A stretch of 6,752 nt of DNA from Planctomycetales bacterium (GTDB taxonomy: Bacteria; Planctomycetota; Planctomycetia; Planctomycetales; Planctomycetaceae), in contig JAGVKR010000610.1 in NCBI GenBank assembly GCA_020050375.1, forward strand, positions 1-6,752, given 5' to 3'. The position numbers and the translations under genes are program-made. Positions 1 through 4,618 of the stretch are shown one piece after another (within the stretch, counting starts at the first letter, position 1; every line of letters starts with the position of its first letter). Below the pieces are notes generated by a model. It worked only from the letters and a program-made list of their open reading frames with translations. It was not told the DNA's origin and did not search any database.

Positions 1-2
1 CG

Positions 3-40
3 CAATTCAAAATCCGATGCAGTTGTCGGATTTTGAATTG
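3..40 (+). repeat. Hairpin H1 (perfect 15-bp stem, 8-nt loop)
   Basis: Arms 3-17 and 26-40 are perfect reverse complements around the loop TGCAGTTG (18-25). The stem is too AT-rich, and lacks a following T-run on the + strand, to be a standard intrinsic terminator in that direction. In the other direction the flank lies outside the window. It is homologous to the hairpin at 327-358: the outer TTCAAAA/TTTTGAA arms and the loop are identical, but the inner five base pairs differ. The short flank TTGC-N2-CGATT follows both. It could be a structured RNA element, a REP-like mobile palindrome or a terminator of an upstream gene. Confidence 0.75.
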
Positions 41-82
41 CTTCGATTCTGGAAAGGGAAAGAAAAATCGCGACTCGCCGGA

Positions 83-98
83 CAGGTCGATAGACCTG
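83..98. repeat. Short inverted repeat CAGGTC/GACCTG
   Basis: This is a perfect 6-bp stem with the 4-nt loop GATA. It is short enough to arise by chance and has no neighbouring signal that would give it a role. Confidence 0.35.
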
Positions 99-202
99 CG
101 CGGTTATGCACGTCCATTTTTAGCTCCATCTCCTTTCACACAAAATGGTTCCGGTGAATGACCCGCGATTCACGCTGCATAAAAGTCAGGAAAAATGCAT
201 AA

Positions 203-266
203 TCGTGCGAATCTTTGCCTTTCGTGATACAGGAAGACTTCATCACGAAAGAGACGAAACGCACGA
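203..266. repeat. Nested imperfect palindrome
   Basis: The inner arms CTTTCGTGAT (219-228) and ATCACGAAAG (242-251) are perfect over 10 bp with a 13-nt loop. The outer arms TCGTGCG (203-209) and CGCACGA (260-266) are perfect over 7 bp, with a loosely matched stretch between. The structure could fold as one long interrupted stem of about 64 nt. No T-run follows, so a terminator role is weak. CACGAAA-type words of this kind look like a degenerate intergenic repeat. Confidence 0.5.
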
Positions 267-326
267 AAAAGGGCTCCGGGCCACGTTTGAGTGCAACGAT
301 CGCGGGTACAACGGATCGGGGCGTTG

Positions 327-358
327 TTCAAAAATGTGTGCAGTTGGACATTTTTGAA
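327..358 (+). repeat. Hairpin H2, covarying relative of H1
   Basis: Arms TTCAAAAATGT (327-337) and ACATTTTTGAA (348-358) are perfect over 11 bp. Aligned without gaps to 6-37, both elements are 32 nt: TTCAAAA, five variable bases, TGCAGTTG, five variable bases, TTTTGAA. The variable blocks are TCCGA/TCGGA in H1 and ATGTG/GACAT in H2. All five pairs form in H1 and four of five in H2, although the bases differ. The downstream flank TTGC-N2-CGATT is also shared, one base further out. Both copies point the same way, 321 bp apart. Confidence 0.75.
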
Positions 359-680
359 ATTGCGACGATTGGGATGGCAAAGGATGTCGCTGGTCGGTGA
401 TGTCGCTCGTCATAAACGGTCGCCAGGAACGGCACGTCCGACGAACGATCACGGTGTAAACGGGGATGTCCAATTAGTATACATAAGTTCACATCAATTT
501 TCAATGGAAACATGATCTCCGAATGCAGTCACGGGTGCCTCTGCGGATCCGGGACGTGCAGCGCAAAGAGCAAACCCGAAGGGTTCACATCGGAGCGGCG
601 ATAATCCCAATCACCACAGGATCGGTTCCCTTCCCGGATTAACGGATGCACCCCTTCGACATGCTCTTCGGATTCGCCTG

Positions 681-709
681 TTGCAGGCATAAGCGGGCGT
701 CGATATATT
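681..709 (+). promoter_or_regulatory. Candidate sigma70-type promoter for the DUF1501 gene
   Basis: TATATT at 704-709 matches five of six bases of the -10 consensus. TTGCAG at 681-686 matches only three of six bases of the -35 consensus, at an ideal 17-nt spacing. Transcription would begin near 716 and give a leader of only about 20 nt before the start codon. The weak -35 element makes this tentative. Confidence 0.35.
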
Positions 710-738
710 GAGGATAGAAGCCTATTGTAAATCGCTTG

Positions 739-2226
739 GTGACTTTCAGTCCTCATACGTGCGAGGAGACGTTCCCTTTGGGTTGCCACGGACACGCACA
801 GCATGCATTTGGCGACCTCTATGGCCGCACGCGCGAGGGGCTGACGCTGTTGAACCGGCGGGGAATGCTTAAGGCGGGGTTCGCCGGAATGGCGGGATTG
901 AGCTTGCCGCAGTTATTACAGGCCCGTGCCGCCGCGGCCGAATCGGGCCGCGCGATGAAATCGAGTAAGAGCGTCATCCTCCTCTGGATGGCGGGCGGGC
1001 CCAGTCACATCGACACCTGGGACCCCAAGCCCGAGCGGCCGTATCAGAATCGTGGTCCGTTCGGTGTGACCGCCACGAAGCTGCCAGGCGTCTACTTCTC
1101 CGAGCACCTGCCGAAGATGGCGGGAATGCTCGACCGGTACACCGTCATTCGCTCGGTCGACGCGCGGCACAGTAATCACGAGCCGAACACCGTCTTCCAA
1201 ACCGCCAATCTCGAAGCCGAGCCGCGCGTCAATCCCGAGGCCGACAAGTACCCGGCGATCGCATCGCTCGTCGCCAAATTTCGCGGCGCCAATCATCCGG
1301 CGATGCCGCCGTATGTCACCTTCATGAAGTCGCGTTCGCATCTGGCGTTCGGCGGCTATGCGGGCAAGAAATACGACCCGTTCCAGGGAAACCAGGCGGC
1401 CCGGTTGCCGGTGTACGACTCGATCGGCAAAGACACCGGCACGATGACCGGCGCCGACCTGTTTCGTCTGCCGGGGGATCTGCATCCCGCCCGAATCGAG
1501 AACCGCCGGACGTTGATGGAAGACTTCGACCGGTTGCGCAGTGATCTCGACCAGTCGGGGACGATGGAGGCTTTGGGGTCTTACCGGCAGCAAGCGGTCG
1601 AGATGGTGATCGGCCGCCGGGCGCAGAACGCCTTCGACATTTCGCAGGAACCGGCTGCGATCCGCGAGCGCTACGGCAAGCACCTCTGGTGTCAGCAGGC
1701 GCTTTTGGCGCGTCGGCTGGTTGAAGCGGGCGTTTCATACGTCACGATCGACCTCAGCTATCACAGCTCGTCGGGCACCTGGGATACACACGGCGACAAC
1801 ATTCCCCCTTACGGCGGGATCAAGAACGGCCTGGGGCCGCTCCTGCCGTTGTTCGATCACTTATACACGACGCTGCTGGCCGATCTGGGGGAGCGGGGTC
1901 TGCTCGACGACGTATTGCTGCTGGCGATGGGGGAGTTCGGCCGCACGCCGCAGATGGGAACGCAGGACAGCACCGACGGCCGCAATCACTGGCCGGTCGT
2001 GATGTCGATGTGCGTCGCAGGCGGCGGGATGAAGCACGGCCAGGTCATCGGCGCCACCGAAGCCGACGGGGGCAACATCAAGGAACGGGCCGTGACACCG
2101 GCGGATATCGCGGCGACGATTTACCGCCACATGGATGTGCCGCTGGACGGGGTCTATCACGACCACCGCGGCCGTCCGCGTCCGATCGTCGACTACAACG
2201 GCCAGCCGATCCGCGAGCTGTTTTGA
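739..2226 (+). CDS. Tat-exported DUF1501 domain protein
   Basis: A protein of about 495 residues belonging to the DUF1501 family, large in Planctomycetota, which has an alkaline-phosphatase/sulfatase-like fold. No reaction is established for the family. A twin-arginine signal lies at residues 39-70 (NRRGMLK, then a hydrophobic Ala/Gly/Leu stretch and an Ala-rich cleavage region), so export in folded form is expected. Family landmarks follow: SVILLWMAGGPSHIDTWDPKP (about 79-99), SVDARHSNHEP (140-150), WDTHGDN (349-355), LLAMGEFGRTP (395-405), GRNHWP (415-420), and a C-terminal segment ending in an HDHRGRP-type motif and IREL. The Asp/His residues in the HIDTWD, WDTHGDN and GRNHW motifs resemble metal-site residues of the fold, but this is inference. 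An in-frame TAG at 715-717 limits the start. GTG 739 or the adjoining TTG 736 are the only sensible choices, because ATG 865 falls after the twin arginines. No clear Shine-Dalgarno is seen at normal spacing (GAGGA at 710-714 is too far). The usual DUF1549/DUF1553 cytochrome-type partner is not directly upstream. Confidence 0.93.
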   Translation: MTFSPHTCEETFPLGCHGHAQHAFGDLYGRTREGLTLLNRRGMLKAGFAGMAGLSLPQLLQARAAAAESGRAMKSSKSVILLWMAGGPSHIDTWDPKPERPYQNRGPFGVTATKLPGVYFSEHLPKMAGMLDRYTVIRSVDARHSNHEPNTVFQTANLEAEPRVNPEADKYPAIASLVAKFRGANHPAMPPYVTFMKSRSHLAFGGYAGKKYDPFQGNQAARLPVYDSIGKDTGTMTGADLFRLPGDLHPARIENRRTLMEDFDRLRSDLDQSGTMEALGSYRQQAVEMVIGRRAQNAFDISQEPAAIRERYGKHLWCQQALLARRLVEAGVSYVTIDLSYHSSSGTWDTHGDNIPPYGGIKNGLGPLLPLFDHLYTTLLADLGERGLLDDVLLLAMGEFGRTPQMGTQDSTDGRNHWPVVMSMCVAGGGMKHGQVIGATEADGGNIKERAVTPADIAATIYRHMDVPLDGVYHDHRGRPRPIVDYNGQPIRELF

Positions 2227-2258
2227 GAATTCGCGATGGGGCAGTCAAAGAAAGCGAG

Positions 2259-2279
2259 CGGCGGGGTTCATCCCCGCCG
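2259..2279 (+). terminator. GC-rich hairpin after the DUF1501 gene
   Basis: The arms CGGCGGGG (2259-2266) and CCCCGCCG (2272-2279) pair perfectly over 8 bp around the loop TTCAT, starting 32 nt after the stop codon. No T-tract follows, so it is not a classical intrinsic terminator; it may stop transcription in another way, or be the left tip of the surrounding inverted repeat. Confidence 0.45.
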
Positions 2280-2462
2280 TCAGATCCCACTTGGCGCCGA
2301 ATGGCGAACAAACCGGCTATCAAACGAATGGCGAATCTCGAAATTCAAATGACTAAGGAAATCCGAAAGGCGAAAATCAAAACGGGGCGAAAATGACCTG
2401 CCTCGACTTTTGAATTTCAGACTTCGTTAGGCCTTTGGTTTTCGTCATTCGGTGTTCACGGA

Positions 2463-2483
2463 CCACCGGGATGAACCCGGCGG
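2463..2483 (-). terminator. GC-rich hairpin after the BON gene
   Basis: On the - strand the arms CCGCCGGG and CCCGGTGG pair over 8 bp (one G-U) around the same TTCAT loop as the hairpin at 2259-2279. It lies about 10 nt after the BON gene stop. Two stem pairs are changed on both sides relative to the left copy while pairing is kept. No T-run follows. Confidence 0.45.
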
Positions 2484-2493
2484 CTCGCAGGCG

Positions 2494-3297
2494 TTACTCA
2501 GTCTCGACAGGCACTGGCGGGTTGACCGTCAGGTCGTTCTGGACCGACCGGACGCCCGGTTCCAGGGAGACGAGCATGGCCGCCAGCTTTCGCGAATCTT
2601 CGCTGTCGACCTGGCCGCGGAGCGTGACTTTGCCGCCGTTGACGTCGACATTGACGCCACCCATCCCTTCGCGCTTCGAGAGACCGTCGAAGCGGACGTT
2701 CAGTTTCTTTTGCATCGTCGCGGAGATCGGGCTAGGCGATTTGAAGGCGACTTTCAATTGCGGGCGGATACTTCGCGTCGAATTCCCCCGCTGGCTGCCC
2801 TGATTTGTAAATTGCTGTTGTTGCTGATTGTTATTATTGCCGCGATTCGCGCCGCGACCCTGGTTGCGATTTCCCTGCTGGTTGCGATTCATCCCTTGCT
2901 GGTTGCCGGTTTGCCCGCCTTGCATCGCTGCCTGCGTGTTCGCCCCGACCATTCCGCCCTGTGTGGTCGTTCCCAGAAAACCGCGTTGCCCATTCATTGT
3001 GGATGTGCCCATCTGGCCATTCATGCCCATGGCACCTCCCATTCCGTTCATCCCCATCCCGTTCATGCCCATGGGGTTCATCCCGACGGTCGGCGCCATC
3101 GGGGAGCGTCCGCTCATTCCGAAGGCAGCGCTCGCCCCCGACATGACTGATGTTCCATTCGGTGAACTGAGCGAGCTCATGCCAGTGGAACCGCCGAACA
3201 TCGAGTTCTGCTGGGCCTGTAAGGCACTGCAAGACAGCAGGGCCACACCGGCGGAGACGATGGAAGCGACCGATCGGAAACAGCGATGGGATGTCAT
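2494..3297 (-). CDS. Secreted BON-domain protein with Met/Gly- and Gln/Asn-rich linkers
   Basis: A 267-residue protein. Residues 1-28 form a signal peptide (basic start, hydrophobic SIVSAGVALLSCSALQAQQ). Cleavage after LQA by signal peptidase I is likely, though LLSC is a poor lipobox alternative. A Ser/Gly/Met-rich region follows, with GMN/GMG-type repeats at about 72-96, then a Gln/Asn/Gly/Arg tract at about 130-170. The C-terminus (about 190-258) fits a BON domain: a short helix (ATMQKKLNVRF), strand VNVDVNGGKVTLRGQVDS, helix EDSRKLAAMLVSLEPGV, strand VRSVQNDLTV. BON domains are periplasmic or outer-membrane modules thought to bind membrane or other envelope components. The frame opens upstream to 3396, but ATG 3297 is chosen because GGGAGAA lies 7 nt before it and the signal peptide begins there. 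It has its own strong promoter and follows a secretin and a lipoprotein gene, which suggests an envelope role, perhaps with that secretin; this is inference. Confidence 0.85.
   Translation of the reverse strand: MTSHRCFRSVASIVSAGVALLSCSALQAQQNSMFGGSTGMSSLSSPNGTSVMSGASAAFGMSGRSPMAPTVGMNPMGMNGMGMNGMGGAMGMNGQMGTSTMNGQRGFLGTTTQGGMVGANTQAAMQGGQTGNQQGMNRNQQGNRNQGRGANRGNNNNQQQQQFTNQGSQRGNSTRSIRPQLKVAFKSPSPISATMQKKLNVRFDGLSKREGMGGVNVDVNGGKVTLRGQVDSEDSRKLAAMLVSLEPGVRSVQNDLTVNPPVPVETE
2794..2907 (-). repeat. Gln/Asn-rich low-complexity coding tract
   Basis: This part of the BON gene encodes residues of about 131-168, dominated by Gln, Asn, Gly and Arg, including NNNN followed by QQQQQ. The DNA shows degenerate CAA/AAC-type codon runs that can expand or shrink by slippage. 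It links the secreted N-terminus to the BON domain and is expected to be disordered. Confidence 0.7.
3010..3081 (-). repeat. Degenerate Met-Asn-Gly codon repeat
   Basis: The segment encodes a run of GMN, GMG and NPM units (residues about 73-96). On the + strand it is seen as recurring CCCAT and GTTCAT words at irregular 9-15-nt spacing. It stays in frame, so variation in copy number would change linker length without breaking the protein. Confidence 0.65.
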
Positions 3298-3304
3298 GCT
3301 TCGA

Positions 3305-3311
3305 TTCTCCC
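3305..3311 (-). promoter_or_regulatory. Ribosome binding site fixing the BON gene start
   Basis: GGGAGAA on the - strand lies 7 nt upstream of ATG 3297. It supports that start over the upstream TTG at 3396, which would place non-signal-peptide sequence first. Confidence 0.6.
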
Positions 3312-3366
3312 GTCCGAACTGAGATGGAGCGCGCCACGTCGGAATCTCAAAAGACGTAACGCCTGA

Positions 3367-3396
3367 ATTATAAGCCAGTCGCGCGTGCGCCGTCAA
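3367..3396 (-). promoter_or_regulatory. Near-consensus sigma70 promoter of the BON gene
   Basis: On the - strand, TTGACG (3396-3391, five of six bases) is followed after 18 nt by a perfect TATAAT (3372-3367). The predicted start of transcription is near 3360, giving a leader of about 63 nt before ATG 3297. It is the best promoter in the window and lies in the 139-nt gap after the lipoprotein gene, so the BON gene can be expressed independently. The remaining gap up to 3436 shows no clear terminator. Confidence 0.7.
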
Positions 3397-3436
3397 TTAT
3401 TTCCCGTGTCACTAACCGCCGTGGAACTCCGGCCGA

Positions 3437-4537
3437 TCAATTCCCCGCGTCGGCCATACTCGGTATCGACCGGCTGGAACGGGCCGGATTGGAGATTCGC
3501 CGGGACTTCCGGGCGTCCACCTGATCGACGCTGACGTTATCGTCCTGTCGTTCGTCAGAATCATCGTCCAGCAACGGATTTCTCCGCTGGCTTGTGCCCG
3601 GCGTCAACGAATCGGGTTCGATCAAAAGGTCTGCCGAATCGTCGCTACCGCGCTCATCCACGAGCGGATTGCGACGGATTCGATGCTTGTGCCTGAGTCC
3701 ATTGTCACCCTCGGAGTCCAGATCGGCCGGATGTCCTTCCCCGGCCAGACGCTGGCGGGCTTCGCGAATCAGCCGCTGTTCGTCGGCTGGAGACAATTTT
3801 CGTGGCGTCCGGGACAATTCGATCTCGTGACGTGCGGCACTATCGGCGGCCGCTTTTCGCCTGGCTTCCCGCGGTTGCAAACGGGCTTCGAGTTCCCGCT
3901 GCTCAGCGGCCTCAGCGATTTTGCGGCCCAGGTCGCGACCCTTGATCGCGAGCTGATCCTCGATGGGCTTGGTCGCCGTGGAGTTGGTCGCCGGCTCGTC
4001 GCCTACCTCATCGGTTTGAGCCTTCGTGCCAGGAATGTCGACGTTGACCATTTCGGATTTCAGTGTCGGTCCGCCCCCTCGAGGGGTGTAGCTGACCATG
4101 AGCGAGCAATTCGCCGCATGCATTCCCTTACGCGTATAGGGAATGAATACGGCATACGTCACGCCGAGCTGGCCCTTTCTCGCGTGGTTCTTCCAGTCTT
4201 TGGCCTCGAATTGGAATATGTGAATCGGTTTGGTCCGTTCTTCGGGTTTCCCCTGATCATCGAACAGGTAGATGCTGACGTCGCCATCAATCTGGGCCGG
4301 GGTCGGGCTTTCGGCAGCGACAAAGAACGCCTGGCCGGCGAAGCCGCGGCAGGTGCGGTTGTCGAGCCCGACGCCGGTCGCCGGTTGCCACATGGCCATC
4401 ACGTGGACGACGGGGTTTTTCGGTCCCGCTTTGGGATACTCCTCTTTGCCGGGCTTGAAGAAGCCGGTGCTGGCGCAGCCGCACACGAGAAAGGCAAGAA
4501 GTGGCGCGGTTCCGCAAAGGAGTCTTTGAGCGTGCAT
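3437..4537 (-). CDS. Lipoprotein with conserved N-terminal domain and charged tail
   Basis: A 366-residue predicted lipoprotein whose function I cannot name. Residues 1-21 are a lipoprotein signal (hydrophobic APLLAFLVCGC) with Cys21 as the likely lipidated residue. Residues of about 40-170 form a compact domain (NPVVHVMAMWQPATG, RGFAGQAFFVA, DGDVSIYLFDDQG, KPIHIFQF, VFIPYTRKG, CSLMVSYTPRGG) with alternating strands, possibly a beta-sandwich. It resembles a lipoprotein family I associate with planctomycetes, but I have no name for it. A Lys/Arg/Glu/Ala-rich helical stretch (about 190-265, possible coiled coil) follows, then an acidic and basic tail with two RRNPL(V/L)D units (about 288 and 318). 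ATG 4537 is chosen because the signal peptide starts there and GGAGG lies 11 nt upstream; the GTG at 4588 adds 17 residues before it. It sits 81 nt after the secretin stop, so co-transcription is likely, and it could assist the secretin as a pilotin-like or accessory lipoprotein. That role is inferred from position. Confidence 0.85.
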   Translation of the reverse strand: MHAQRLLCGTAPLLAFLVCGCASTGFFKPGKEEYPKAGPKNPVVHVMAMWQPATGVGLDNRTCRGFAGQAFFVAAESPTPAQIDGDVSIYLFDDQGKPEERTKPIHIFQFEAKDWKNHARKGQLGVTYAVFIPYTRKGMHAANCSLMVSYTPRGGGPTLKSEMVNVDIPGTKAQTDEVGDEPATNSTATKPIEDQLAIKGRDLGRKIAEAAEQRELEARLQPREARRKAAADSAARHEIELSRTPRKLSPADEQRLIREARQRLAGEGHPADLDSEGDNGLRHKHRIRRNPLVDERGSDDSADLLIEPDSLTPGTSQRRNPLLDDDSDERQDDNVSVDQVDARKSRRISNPARSSRSIPSMADAGN

Positions 4538-4548
4538 GGCGAGGGAGG

Positions 4549-4553
4549 CCTCC
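4549..4553 (-). promoter_or_regulatory. Ribosome binding site fixing the lipoprotein start
   Basis: GGAGG on the - strand lies 11 nt before ATG 4537. No such site precedes the alternative GTG at 4588, so the shorter protein that begins at the signal peptide is preferred. Confidence 0.55.
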
Positions 4554-4574
4554 GAAGAACGTTTGTGGAGAAGC

Positions 4575-4597
4575 GTGAGATCGCTCACAAATTTGTG
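4575..4597. promoter_or_regulatory. Overlapping palindromes between secretin and lipoprotein genes
   Basis: GTGAG/CTCAC (4575-4579, 4584-4588) forms a 5-bp hairpin with a 4-nt loop. It overlaps a perfect 12-bp palindrome CACAAATTTGTG (4586-4597). The pair takes up much of the 81-nt gap. It could be a processing or attenuation structure, or a protein-binding site. No promoter is evident beside it, and chance is not excluded. Confidence 0.3.
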
Positions 4598-4618
4598 CGT
4601 GCGGATACTCGGTCGAAT

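Larger units (their letters stand above)
1..735. other. Gene-free leader region rich in hairpins
   Basis: I see no credible gene here. The open frames are short, overlap one another on both strands, lack ribosome binding sites and show no recognisable protein. I see no tRNA or rRNA. The stretch is more AT-rich than the genes and carries several inverted repeats: 3-40, 83-98, 203-266, 327-358, a small AACCC/GGGTT hairpin at 573-585 and GCCTG/CAGGC at 676-688. The heptamer TGCATAA occurs twice 20 bp apart (176-182, 196-202). The part around 241-270 has repeated CACGAAA/GACGAAA-type words. The region may hold a non-coding RNA or decayed repeat copies; the sequence alone does not decide. Confidence 0.7.
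2254..2488. repeat. Imperfect inverted-repeat element of about 235 bp between convergent genes
   Basis: The two ends read alike on opposite strands. From outside in, each arm has GCGAGC (2254-2259; complement at 2483-2488), a GC-rich hairpin with the loop TTCAT, a CGAATG(G/A)CGAA word (2298-2308 and 2325-2335 on +; 2441-2451 on -), and finally GAAATTCAAA (2340-2349; complement at 2409-2418). The centre (2350-2408) is unpaired, and the arms differ by small gaps. It fills nearly the whole spacer between the DUF1501 stop and the BON gene stop and has no credible reading frame. It could be a non-autonomous repeat or a paired bidirectional terminator. Confidence 0.6.

Noticed and set aside
83..98. 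CAGGTC-GATA-GACCTG as an operator
   Set aside because: The 6-bp arms are short, and no promoter or gene is placed to be controlled by it.
1..358. CRISPR-like array suggested by repeated hairpins
   Set aside because: Only two copies 321 bp apart with variable stems; there is no regular spacing, no spacers and no cas gene.
145..515. Several 60-76-codon open frames on both strands
   Set aside because: They overlap one another, cross the hairpins and have no protein-like features.
529..804. 91-codon open frame on the - strand upstream of the DUF1501 gene
   Set aside because: There is no recognisable protein, no signal peptide and no clear ribosome binding site; it overlaps the DUF1501 start and its promoter. 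I could not exclude a decayed gene fragment.
916..1683. 255-codon open frame on the - strand
   Set aside because: It is antisense to the clearly recognisable DUF1501 gene and has an Arg-rich composition typical of shadow frames.
2452..3150. 232-codon open frame on the + strand
   Set aside because: It overlaps the BON gene antisense; its His/Pro-rich repeats simply mirror the Met/Gly repeats of the real frame.
3298..3396. Upstream extension of the BON protein to a TTG start
   Set aside because: It would run through the promoter and ribosome binding site and bury the signal peptide 33 residues inside.
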